NCBI GenBank assembly: GCA_037577475.1
Contig: CM075184.1
Span: 1,424,001-1,488,000 of the forward strand
DNA length: 64,000 bases
Source: Chaunax sp. Z400
Taxonomy: Eukaryota; Chordata; Actinopteri; Lophiiformes; Chaunacidae
Direction: 5' to 3'
Shown in pieces: positions 33,447 to 43,520 of this stretch. A program made the position numbers and the translations under genes. Numbering within the stretch: position 1 is the stretch's first letter; every line of letters begins with the position of its first letter. The notes beneath the pieces were generated by a model that had not been told where the DNA came from, made no database searches, and worked only from the letters and a program-made list of their open reading frames with translations.

Positions 33447-36120
33447 TTGTGGCACCTTGTCACTAAAACCATTAAAGCTGCACAGCTAAATACAAGATCA
33501 TTATCAAATAAGTCTCTCTTAATCAATGACTTGATTACTACTCATAAATTAGATTTTATGTTCCTTACTGAAACCGGGCTTGATTCAAACAACAGAGCAG
33601 CTGTTCTTACAGAATCAGCACCCCCTAAATTTTAACTTCATTGATGCCCCCAGAATGGACAAGAAGAAAGGGGGAGGAGTAGCTGCTCTTTTTTCTGACC
33701 AGTTTTAGTGTAAGCAGGTATCATTTGGAGAATTTTCATCATTTGAATATCTTGCTGCTGTACTAAAAGGCTCTCCCTGTGTCTTACTCATGATTATATA
33801 CAGACCTCCAAAGTATTGTGGCAGTTTCTTAGATGAATTTGCCAAATTGCTCTCCTTAATCTCCTTGGAATATGACTGCCTATCTATATCAGGAGATTTC
33901 AACATTCATATTGACAACCCCAATGATGACAATGCAAAAGATTTTAATAACTTACTGGACACCTTTGGACACTTAACATGTCTCTCGGCCAACTCACAAC
34001 CAGGGTCATACTTTAGACCTATTTATCACAAGAGGTCTTAAGTCATCATTTCTTATTGCTGTTGATGTTGCTCTGTCTGATCACTTTTGTGTTTTCCTTG
34101 AATGTCTATGACTCCTGACACTCACATTAGATCAGAAGCTGTTAAGATAGGCTACATTAATGACAATACGGGCTTGCTTTTTAAGCAGGCAATTTGCCTG
34201 TCACCAACTTTCACTTCAGCATCTGTTGATGATCTCCTTGAACATTTTAACACCAAAATCATGAATATTTTTGATAAAATCGCACCTGTTAAGGTGAATG
34301 TATTCTCTGGTAAGCAAAAGGCACCATGGAGAAACGCTACATCAGTAAAAAACCAGAGGAGAGAGTGCCGAAAGGCTGAGCGTGAATGGTGGAAAACTAA
34401 GCTGCAAATTCACAATGACATCTACAAAGACAGGCTGCAGTCTTATAATCTAGAACTGAAAAATGCAAGACAATCTTTCTTCTCGGACATCATCAATAAA
34501 AATACTAACAATGCACGCACCTTATTCGCCACAGTTGACAGACTGACCAACCCCCCAGCACAGGCAGCCTCCGAACTTCTCTCGATTGATAAATGCAATG
34601 AATTTTCTCTTTTCTTTAGAGACAAAATTCAAAATATCAGACAAACTATCAGCAGTTCAACATTGAACAAGCATATGTCACCACTACTTCCACATTACAG
34701 TAACTTGGTAAACATGAACCAGTTTAATACCATTGATTATAGTACTCTGGAGGAAATTGGACAACATCTTAAACATTCAACATGCTGCCTTGACACTATA
34801 CCAACAAGCTTTTTAAAAATGTCTATAGCTGCCTGGCAACTGACTTACTCCAAATAGTTAATAACTCCCTCTTCTCAGGAATCTTTCCAAAGGCCTTGAA
34901 AACGGCAGTCATTAAGCCTTTTTAAAAAAAGAGTAATTTGGATGCTTCTGTAATCAGCAACTACAGACCCATATCAAATTTACCATTTATAAGCAAAATA
35001 CTTGAAAAAGTTGTTTACCAACAACTTAACAACTACTTAACTTCCAACGGTCTACTCGACAAATTTCAATCAGGCTATCAACCGCACCATAGCATAGAAA
35101 CGGCTTTAATTAAAGTTCTAAATGACATTCGCATGAATATCGACGCAGGCAAAATTTCAGTCCTTGTGCTCAATCTCAATCTCAATCTCAATCTCGATCT
35201 CAGCGATGCTTTCGATACAGTGGACCATTCAATACTACTGGATAGACTTCAAAACTGGGTTGGACTCTCTGGTACAGTCTTAAACTGGTTTAGGTCCTGC
35301 CTACAAAATAAGGAATACTTTGTTTCCATTGGCAACCACACATCTGAGCGTGCCAGCATGATGTGTGGAGTACCTCAAGGTTCGATTCTTGGACCTCTCA
35401 TTTTTCAATCTCTATGAGCTTCCATTAGGCCAAATTATGCACAAATACAAAGTTGCTTACCATAGCTATGCGGATGATACTCATGAGATGAGACTCACTG
35501 CGTAAATTTCCCCACTGTGGGACTAATAAAGGGATATCTTATCTTATCTATGCATTAATCAACTCAATGAATGGATGTGTCAAAACTTCCTTTAACTAAA
35601 TAAGGACAAAACAGAAATAATTGTCTTTGGTACTAAGGAAGGAAAGCTAGCAGTTGGTGCACATCTTGATTCCCTTTCTTTAACGCCCAAAAACCAAGTC
35701 AAAAATCTTGGTGTAATTAGTGTAAATTAAATTTTAATTCTCACATCAAGTCTGTTACAAAATCTGCCTTTTTCCATCTTAGAAACATAGCCAGAATAAG
35801 AAGTTACATGTCACAACAAGAGAAATTAATTCACGCTTTTATTTCCAGTAAGTTAGATTATTATAATGGTCTCTTCTCAGGCCTCCCCAAAAAGACACTC
35901 ACAGAATGCTGCTGCTAGAGTCCTAACAAGGACCAAAAAATATGAGCATGTCACACTAATTCTGAGAACACTGAAGAATAGACTTCAAAATAATGTTACT
36001 GGTTTACAAAGCGCTTAATGGTTCATAAATACATTTCTGACTTGCTTCCATGCTATGAACCCTCTAGACCTTGAAGATCATTAGGGACCAGTCTTTTAAG
36101 TGTTCCTAGAATCAGGACAA
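33447..36120 (+). pseudogene. CR1/L2-group LINE ORF2: endonuclease and reverse transcriptase
   Basis: The endonuclease starts with AAQLNTRSLSNKSLLINDLI and contains LSISGDFNIHIDNPNDD. A long linker lies at 34102-34857. The RT starts at 34938 with NYRPISNLPFISKILEKVVY, followed by DKFQSGYQPHHSIETALIKV. Motif A near 35190 is distorted: the usual L-L-D-L-S-x-A-F-D-T is preceded by four extra N-L repeats from a CTCAAT expansion. Motif B reads CGVPQGSILGPL, and motif C reads SYADDTH near 35470, just before an insertion. The thumb and C-terminus continue in other frames to 36120. Confidence 0.9.
35483..35552 (+). mobile_element. Short LINE/SINE 3' tail inserted next to RT motif C
   Basis: CGTAAATTTCCCCACTGTGG and GACTAATAAAGGGATATC with TTATC repeats is a common fish retroposon 3' end. 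It interrupts the host LINE directly after the Y-A-D-D-T-H codons, and the host frame resumes near 35552. Confidence 0.65.
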
Positions 36121-36129
36121 GACAGGGTG

Positions 36130-36134
36130 AAGCT
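36130..36134. repeat. Left 5-bp target-site duplication AAGCT
   Basis: AAGCT at 36130-36134 is repeated at 40857-40861. Keeping one copy restores the interrupted LINE frame. Confidence 0.9.
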
Positions 36135-36586
36135 TGTTGAAGCCAATAATGTAATATTGGCCGATAACGAAATAATTGCCAATAACGTAATCATTTTTTA
36201 ATTTTTAATGTAATAAAAGACAATAATGTAGTAACTTGCCAATAACGTAATAAACTTTCTGAACCAATAATAACTTTTTGCCCATAATGTAATAAGTTAT
36301 TACAGTATTGGCTGGTTGTTACATTATTGGCTGGGTTTTCAAAAATCCTTTAAAAATGTAATAACTGGAGCCAATAATGTAATAATATACTTATATCACT
36401 GTATTTAAGTTTGATTTATTGGCTATAGGTGTCACACTTCCATGATACTTACCCTTACTGTTGCCTCTCTCTCTCTTTCTCTCTCAATTCAATTCAGTGA
36501 GCTTTATTGGCATGAATGTAATAAAACAATGTTGCCAAAGCATCATATAATAATACATACAAATTCAATAACAATAGTAATAATCA
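36135..36586 (+). repeat. Left terminal inverted repeat
   Basis: Matches the reverse complement of 40427-40856 through shared landmarks: GCCCATAATGTAATAAG, CTGGGTTTTCAAAAATCC, ATTTAAGTTTGATTTATTGG, CACACTTCCATGATACTTAC, CAATGTTGCCAAAGCATCAT and CAATAACAATAGTA. It contains an internal dyad around CATAATGTAATAAGTTATTAC that could form a hairpin. Confidence 0.9.
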
Positions 36587-36596
36587 AAACTAAAGT

Positions 36597-36722
36597 AATA
36601 ATAATAATAATAATAATATATCACACTTCCATGACACTTACCCTTTACTATTGCCTCTTTCAAATACCTGCTTAAAGACCTGACCACACAAACACCCCTA
36701 CTCTCTCTCTCTCTCTCTCTCT
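36597..36722. repeat. (AAT)n and (CT)n microsatellites with a duplicated 30-bp segment
   Basis: AATAATAAT at about 36597-36619 and CT repeats at about 36700-36722. The phrase CACACTTCCATGACACTTAC at about 36620 repeats the one inside the adjacent inverted repeat, so a small duplication extends the left arm. Confidence 0.8.
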
Positions 36723-37422
36723 ACCTGGGAATTAAGACTTTTTAAGATTTATTTGTTTGTGTAATTTGATGATGAGAATTATCTCCAGCCCTGCCTTCTG
36801 CTCCTTAGTCATTTAAGTTCCAACACACGTTTGCAAACACAGACAATTACTCATATTCCTCATTGAGGATGTTGTATTCTCAAATAAAAAGGCCACAATT
36901 TTTTTCCATGAAAAATGCCATCTTTAATTAAACCTTTTAACACACTTTTTCAAGCAAACTGTTACAGCAATGCAGTCCTTCCTTAATCAACTGTATTTAA
37001 ATAACTGAACTGACACTATTAATGTCCCTTGTGCTCAACTTTCAACCTCTGCAAAATTCTGACCTATAAATATAACGTATATAACAAAGATAACTTTGGT
37101 AACACATCGCTTAGCTTAATAAAGAGTGGGTTATTGTCCTTTTTTACAGAACTAAACATTCTCTAATACTGTGCAGTATTATTACATTAAATGCATTCTT
37201 GTAAAGGGCTCTGTAGTGACCTGCTACGGGGTGTGTGTGTGTGTTAATAGCTATTATAGTGTGGTTGAAATAATTTCAAACTGTTTAAAGAATGTTACTT
37301 TTTTTTACATTGGTAAGCTTGGTCGGATGAAATTACACAGATGGTGGTGTTTATCACTAGTTTAGGGTTGGCATGGCTTGTGGTGCCTGGCCCAGTTTGG
37401 GGTAACGGAGGCTAGGTGAACT

Positions 37423-38095
37423 ATGGTCCGCCTGCTGGGGTTGGTCGGGGGCTGCGGCCGGCGTCTAGCGGTGCCGTCAATGTGCCTGCTGCCTGGCCTC
37501 CTGGTCCTGGGTGGGTGTGGAGCTGGGTTGGGGACGTCCTGGTGGAGGGGGGAGAAGAGGCATGGCTGGGATTGATGCGGGGGCTCGGAGCTGGGCGGTT
37601 TAATGGCTATGGGCCCTCTGATGGGCATGAATGGATGGTCCCTTGGGGCCCCCTCTGCCCTGTGTCCCTGGTGGAGCGCCTGGGCCCTCTGGCAGCGCTA
37701 GTCGGGCAACTTCCTGTGCCCTGGGCTCGTATGTCATGCCTAGGCCCCTATGGTGCTGTGGGTTCTGCGTCCCAGATGTTCTCACGGCTGGGGGGACTGA
37801 CCGGACTATCTGGTTTCTTTTGGACTCTGGAGGGGGTCCTGTGCACTGGTGTGGGCTTTGCTACATGATCCCGACCCAACACACCAGCATCTACTATGAC
37901 CCGATCTTCAGTGTCAATTGGGGCCACCAGTAGCTGCTGAGCTAGTGTTTGTGGCCAACATCACCGCTCTGTATATGGTTCTCGGGACTCTTTAGGCTCT
38001 GGGCTGGCTGGGGGTGCATGGAACACAAACCATGACACAGCTCATTGGTGTTACTGCCTGTCCTCTTGTCCCTGTTTGTCTTGTTCTGTCTCTCT
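37423..38095 (+). repeat. GC-rich block (family G), also at 56213 and, inverted, at 41053
   Basis: The segment 37423-37583 (CCGCCTGCTGGGGTTGGTCG to GGCATGGCTGGGATTG) is nearly identical to 56213-56376. The segment 37945-38095 (GGCCAACATCACCGCTCTGT to CCTGTTTGTCTTGTTCTGTC) is nearly identical to the reverse complement of 41053-41210. The 150-residue open frame it leaves is G, P, W and V rich, and I see no domain. The block is an independent dispersed repeat or shared cargo. Confidence 0.85.
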
Positions 38096-38587
38096 GTTTC
38101 ACTCATGGTGGATCACGCCCTCTTTGATGAGAGATAGGTGTTAGTTCCAAATAAAATGTAATAGGCTAGTCTTTCAAAGAGGGCTGGTGTAGGTCACATA
38201 CACACTCACAAGCACAGAAATACTAATTATCTGCTGCAAGATCAAACTGCATGTATTTTAAGAAATGGTTTTTACCAAATCTTGGCACAAACCATAAGTA
38301 TATGTGCAGACAGATATTTGAAGAAAAATAAAAATAAAAAAATAAATAAAAATGTTACATTTAAGATAGCATTTGCATGGAAAGAGATTGTGGTCTTTTT
38401 ATTTGACAACACAACATCTTTAAAGAGGCATAGATTTCATATTATACAACATATGAGTAATTGTCTGTGTTTGCAAACATGTGTGCTGCCACTTCATTTG
38501 GAACTGGAGTGGACAGATGATTCTAACCATCAAGTTTAACAAACAAATAAATGGTCTTACTGCCTAGGAAATAACACACTCACACAC

Positions 38588-38590
<3 letters not shown>

Positions 38591-38674
<84 letters not shown>

Positions 38675-38810
38675 CAAGAGCGGTTCATTGTACCCTTATG
38701 AAGGAGAAAAACAGGATCCAGATTACCTCGCCGGGATCGAGGACCTCGCCTGGAGCCAGGCCTGGGGGAGGGGCTCGTCGGCGAGCGCCTGGTGGTCGGG
38801 CCTTAACACA

Positions 38811-38882
<72 letters not shown>
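38591..38882. repeat. Two long (TA)n runs flanking an RTE-type leader piece
   Basis: TA repeats at about 38591-38673 and 38814-38882. Between them, 38674-38813 contains CCTGGAGCCAGGCCTGGGGG and GCGAGCGCCTGGTGGTCGGG, a phrase familiar from the leader region of a fish RTE-like LINE. Confidence 0.8.
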
Positions 38883-38962
38883 TGTCTCATATTAATGTCT
38901 CATATTAATGTGGTTATTACCATTGATATATTATTATTATTACTTTAGCTTTGAGTATTACT

Positions 38963-40422
38963 TAGTGCAGCAGATAATTGCATATTTAATAAGAATCGTT
39001 CAAATTGTGATGCAAGCATGAAATTTGGCACAAATACTCTTCAAGGTCCACTCTTTTGAAAAAGGGCGCTGGCCACTCAAAAAATGCAGAATGGCCACCA
39101 TTTTTCAAGATAGCTTCCAGGAGTTGTACCAATATGTCCTATTTCAGCATGTAATTATCAAAATTAATTAATTTTGGTCTAAACTATTTTATGGGTCTCA
39201 CATTTTATTATTATAAGTGTTTTTTTGTCATAACTGCTATGTGAACTGCTATGTTGTAGCAAAGATGGCATACAAGATGCCTGCTGTACTAGTTGCAATG
39301 ATATCTCATCTATAAAACATAGAAACATAGTTTTTGGGTGTATACATAGGTTTTTTGGGTTGTAGATTCCAATAGACCTACTAGTTTTCTTGTCAGAGCA
39401 CAATTTAGTAGTTGGAGGAAAGCTTAGTTTAATAGAGTGAATGTCATTGCACAACCAGGGCACAATGGTGATATCACTGCTGTGGAACTCAGCATGGGGG
39501 TCAGTGTCAGCTGATCTAGTTTTACTAATACTGTAGTTGTTGACTAATAGTGATAGTATAGCTTAATTCAGTGTCCCAAATGCTTTCTAACAGCACCCAA
39601 TCAATTAGCTAGTAATATTTAGTAGATGTAGTTAGATAGCCGCGCCTGAATTGACAGGGTGTGCCAGTGCGGGAGAGCCGAGCCAAGGGTAAGCGGAGCT
39701 ATACATGACTTGTTCATGTATACTTACCCGGAATGTGTATAGATCACACGGGACTTAAATGGCACTGGATGAATGATGGGGCTAGGTTTAGGTCACACAA
39801 ACCTAGTTGTATCCCATACCTGAATGTGCAGTATTACTGGTAAGGTGGTAAAAGGATAGCCCCTCGGCCTTAATCAGAAATCAGTCCAAAAAAAATGACA
39901 AATGCAAATCCAATGTTAGCCAAGAGGCAAACTGATTGGAAGAAATGTTGTCTTTGTCAGAAAGACGAAAGATATGAAGCCCTAGTATCACCTCCAACCC
40001 ATCATGTTCCTCAACATGATGGCTATACCATGCTTGCCACCAATGTTCCAATCTTTCATGAGATGGAAAACATTTAAAAAAAAAATCTAGGTGGTACATT
40101 GGGCCAAAACAACATGTCTATCCAATTCCTTGACCGCAAAAACCTAGATTTAAACCAAAGAAGCATGTCTCTATCTTTATTAGTTGCTGAGATATTGCTG
40201 AAAATATTTGTTTCACAGCGGACATCTTTGATGCCATCTTTGATACAGCTATTTTCAAGGAGCTGTTTCAGGCAAAGTAACATTCCTACTAAATTCTTTT
40301 TTTTTTGGAATTTTTGAGTGGCCAGCACCTTTTTCCAAAAGAGTGGCCCTTAGAGAGTATTTGTGCCAAATTTTATGCTTGCATCACCATTTGAACGATT
40401 CTTACAGTTATCTACTGCACTA
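38963..40422. mobile_element. Inner inverted-repeat element, unclassified
   Basis: The left end reads TTAGTGCAGCAGATAATTG, then AGAATCGTTCAAATTGTGAT and GAAATTTGGCACAAATACTC. The right end in reverse complement reads TAGTGCAGTAGATAACTG, then AGAATCGTTCAAATGGTGAT and AAAATTTGGCACAAATACTC. The arms stay alignable for at least 110 bp, to GGCCACTCAAAAA. The interior is unremarkable apart from the short frame at 39895. It lies within the 36135 element, directly against that element's right inverted repeat. Confidence 0.75.
39895..40077 (+). CDS. Short cysteine-containing frame in the inner element, unknown
   Basis: Sixty residues beginning MTNANPMLAKRQTDWKKCCL and containing CCLCQKDERYEALVSPP. 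The C-C-x-C-Q pattern with a following acidic stretch resembles the start of uncharacterised transposon-encoded zinc-finger-like proteins in fish, but I cannot name a family. It may be the remnant N-terminus of the inner element's own protein. It is too short to be confident it is coding. Confidence 0.25.
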   Translation: MTNANPMLAKRQTDWKKCCLCQKDERYEALVSPPTHHVPQHDGYTMLATNVPIFHEMENI

Positions 40423-40426
40423 TACT

Positions 40427-40856
40427 ATTGTTATTGAATTGGTATGTATTATTATATGATGCTTTGGCAACATTGTTTTATTACATTCATGCCAATAAAG
40501 CTTACTGAATTGAATTGAGAGAGAAAGAGAGAGAGAGGCAACAGTAAGGGTAAGTATCGTGGAAGTGTGACACCTCTAGCCAATAAATCAAACTTAAATA
40601 CAGTGATATAAGTATATTATTACATTATCGGCTCCAGTTATTACATTTTTAAAGGATTTTTGAAAACCCAGCCAATAATGTAACAACCAGCCAATACTGT
40701 AATACTTATTACATTATGGGCAAAAAGTTATTACGTTATTGGTTCAGGAAATTTATTACGTTACTGGCAAGTTACTACATTATCAGCTTTTATTACACAC
40801 AAAAACCCAGAAAAATTATTACATTATCTGCGGTTATTACGTTATTGGCTGCTACA
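40427..40856 (-). repeat. Right terminal inverted repeat
   Basis: Inverted partner of 36135-36586. It ends GTTATTGGCTGCTACA directly before the second AAGCT. Confidence 0.9.
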
Positions 40857-40861
40857 AAGCT
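40857..40861. repeat. Right 5-bp target-site duplication AAGCT
   Basis: Second copy of AAGCT; the interrupted LINE reading frame continues from it as A-F-S-Y-Y-A-T-H-S-W-N-K. Confidence 0.9.
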
Positions 40862-41052
40862 GCTTTTTCTTATTATGCTACACATAGCTGGAATAAACTT
40901 CCTGAAGATCTAAGATGTGCCCCAACTCTTGCTACTTTCAAAAATAGGTTGAAGACTTTGTTGTTCACCTTGGCTTTTGACTACATCCTGATTTTTAAAT
41001 GCAATGTGAATTTAAATTTGATTGTATTGCACTATCTATGTATTTTATACTG
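40862..41052 (+). pseudogene. C-terminal end of the interrupted CR1/L2-group LINE
   Basis: Encodes AFSYYATHSWNKLPEDLRCA, then PTLATFKNRLKTLLF, the conserved last segment of this LINE family. It is contiguous in frame with the part ending at 36134 once the element is removed. It stops at TAG near 41055. Confidence 0.9.
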
Positions 41053-41213
41053 TTAGTTTTAGAGAGACAAAACAAGACAAACAGGGACGAAAGGACAGGC
41101 AGTAACACCAATGAGCTGTGTCGTGGTTTGTGTTCCATGCACCCCCAGCTAGCCCAGAGCCTAAAGAGTCCCGAGAACTGAATACAGAGCGGTGATGTTG
41201 GCCACTGTTACAA
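41053..41213 (-). repeat. Inverted fragment of GC-rich family G
   Basis: Reverse complement of 37945-38095, with few differences. It abuts the end of the LINE on the left and the TGTTACA sequence on the right. Confidence 0.85.
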
Positions 41214-41420
41214 CCCTGTACGTCTAGGGATAAGGGAAGCAACAAATAAGCACAGTGGTGGAAAGTTACAATTATTTATTCGACCGACCAAGTGTTAAAC
41301 ACAACTGAACAGGAACACTAAACAAAAGATAGCGATTTTGGCGGAGGTACACGCCCTCTGAATGCTCTGTAAGAGTGAATGGAATTGTGAATAGATTACA
41401 ATATTAAGCACAAGGATTCT
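41214..41420 (-). mobile_element. Possible LTR fragment
   Basis: It starts at an abrupt junction with TGTTACAACCCTGTACG. On the minus strand it has AATAAA near 41275 and ends in TGTAACA. TGT...ACA ends and a poly(A) signal are LTR-like, but no second LTR, primer-binding site or coding region is visible. Confidence 0.3.
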
Positions 41421-42967
41421 GACAGTGGTGAATATTTTTTGCCTTCCAGACACCATCTGGTTTTCAGACTGTGGAGAGCAGACTTGGAGAAAGCCCATTA
41501 ATGTTGCAGCATCTTCTTGTGCCTTCTCCCAAACTGAATGTGAGTTTGAGATTTTCAGTCCTAATGGCCACGAGAACATTCAGTGGATGAAAGGGTCACA
41601 CAGATTTTAGATGTAAGTTGACTCTTCCTCCAAGTAGAAGCACAGAAGCCAAATCGGTTTTACTGAAATAAGTTTGAAGCCAGCATGAATCATAGGCTGT
41701 GGAGTTTGGCTGTACCTCTTGGCATCAGCACCACTCTTCTGTATTGTCAGAAGGGCTAGGGTTAGGGATTAGGGTTTCTTCTCCTTTCATCATGTGGCTG
41801 AACGACGACTTGTGTTTTCTTCTCATCCTGCTCAGATTTGGATCTTTTCCCTCTTCGAGCTCTCTCTCTTTCTGCAGTGGGTTAATTTCTGTGTGTTGCT
41901 GCTTCCCCTTCAATTCTGCAGCTTACACAAAACTAAACTCATTAAAGTGACGAGCAGGAAATTTAGCGTTCTCTCGTCATGATAACATTTCCTTGTGATA
42001 TGATGTTGGCAGCGAGGCCGAGTCATGGCCATGAAACTGGCCTGACAGCTGTCGAAAGACTTTATGGAGCTCGCTGTCACTGCAGCGTTCTCAGCTCACA
42101 TGTGGTTTGCATTAGGATGGCCAGTAAGAGGAATAAAGAGGCTATCACTATGATGTATAGTCTGAATGAATGTCTGATGTCTTTGACAGTTTAAATTACC
42201 AAGTTCAGTGTCTCAACATTCTGCTGCATCGATGATCCTGACTGATTCCCATTCTCAGGGCCGCAGTCCTGAAGGACTGTGAGATAAATCTGAGGGATAT
42301 CCAGATAATTAACAGCAGCAATAAGGAAATACAAAATCCTGCTTCAGTGTTCTCTAACCTTTCTTTTATACATCCGGTTAAAGGGGAAACAGGTTTTTGT
42401 CCCTCCTCTGAGGATGTGGGGGCAGTAACAGGTCTTATGTGAGCTCCTGTCCCCTCTAATGTATGAAATTATGTAATGACCAAACATGACATGTCCAGCT
42501 GCCTTTTGCAGCACATACTTTTAGTGTATTTAGTGTCTTAATTATTCATAAGTGTGTTTCAACATGAATTAAACCAATCAGAGTTCATCTCCCATTTCTT
42601 TTAAGGGGTGGGTGTTTCTCAGCTGTAGTATTGCTAGTTAAACAGCATCAGTCTTCACTGAGGGACAGGTATGTGTCCTTTTAATAGGTCTAGTGATGCA
42701 GCTGATCATAGTCTGCAGATCCATCAGAAAGATGATCATTCTGATTAACAGCTGATGGGATGCAGGTGATGAAATAATCCATCAATGATGAGGAAAATAT
42801 TGATGATATCCCCCAGCAGCAGAAACCATTAATGTGTCTCCGCCATCTGTGACATTTATCCACAATGCACAGCAGCTTAACTTCATCAATGATTTAAATC
42901 TCCGACACACTGACAGGATCTAATGTTAATGAATGTTCTGTGTTCTACTACACATCCTAAAGGTCCC
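41421..42967. other. Unassigned sequence, about 1.5 kb
   Basis: Short open frames on both strands (for example 41425-41610 and 41699-41950 plus) have no recognisable domain and overlap antisense frames. Confidence 0.35.
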
Positions 42968-43520
42968 ACACAGTCCAGGTTCATACAGTGAAAAAGTCCA
43001 GGTTCATATAGTGAAACAGTCCAGGTTCATAAAGTGAAATAGTCCAGGTTCATAAAGTGAAACAGTCCAGGTTCATAGTCCAGGTTCATACGGTGAAACA
43101 GTCCAGGTTCATATAGTGAAACAGTCCAGGTTCATATAGTGAAACAGTCCAGGTTCATAGTCCAGGTTCACACGGTGAAACAGTCCAGGTTCATATAGTG
43201 AAACAGTCCAGGTTCATATAGTGAAACAGTCCAGGTTCAAATAGTGAAACAGTCCAGGTTCACACAGTGAAACAGTCCAGGTTCATATAGTGAAACAGTC
43301 CAGGTTCAAATAGTGAAACAGTCCATGTTCACATAGTGAAACAGTCCAGGTTCATATAGTGAAACAGTCCAGGTTCATAGTCCAGGTTCATACGGTGAAA
43401 CAGTCCAGGTTCATACGGTGAAACAGTCCAGGTTCATACGGTGAAACAGTCCAGGTTCATACAGTGAAACAGTCCAGGTTCACACAGTGAAACAGTCCAG
43501 GTTCATACAGTGAAATAGAT
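42968..43520. repeat. Minisatellite, 23-bp unit AGTCCAGGTTCATAYRGTGAAAC
   Basis: About two dozen units. At three places (near 43073, 43154 and 43378) the unit is shortened to AGTCCAGGTTCAT and followed at once by another start, giving a higher-order pattern. Variants are mainly ATA/ACA before GTGAAAC. Confidence 0.95.

Larger units (their letters stand above)
36135..40856. mobile_element. 4,722-bp element with ~430-450-bp terminal inverted repeats and 5-bp target duplication, unclassified
   Basis: The ends are fixed by the frame restoration in the interrupted LINE. The left end reads TGTTGAAGCCAATAATGTAA and the right end, in reverse complement, TGTAGCAGCCAATAACGTAA. The inverted repeats extend to about 36586 and 40427. 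Within them, units resembling GCCAATAAYGTAATAA recur in both orientations. The interior contains a GC-rich block (37360-38100), two TA runs around an RTE-type leader piece (38591-38882) and a second inverted-repeat element (38963-40422). I recognise no transposase, integrase or RT of its own, so this copy is non-autonomous. TGT...ACA ends with 5 bp recall LTR elements, but the repeats are inverted, not direct. Confidence 0.85.
33290..41052 (+). mobile_element. CR1/L2-group LINE, split by the 4.7-kb element
   Basis: Left part about 33290-36134, right part 40857-41052. Joining the two and removing one copy of AAGCT gives an uninterrupted frame (R-Q-G-E-A-A-F-S-Y-Y-A), proving a single element. 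The domain order is endonuclease, RT and C-terminal region. The copy is decayed, with stops and frameshifts, and has a short foreign LINE/SINE tail inserted near 35483-35550. Confidence 0.9.

Noticed and set aside
37416..37933. 150-residue G/P/W-rich frame in the GC-rich block
   Set aside because: Low-complexity composition, overlapping open frames on both strands, and the block is a dispersed repeat.
36130..40861. Reading the element as an LTR retrotransposon because of TGT...ACA ends and 5-bp duplication
   Set aside because: Its terminal repeats are inverted, not direct, and there is no gag, pol or primer-binding site.
42968..43520. A CRISPR-like array of regular repeats
   Set aside because: Units are contiguous without unique spacers, in a clearly vertebrate sequence; it is a minisatellite.
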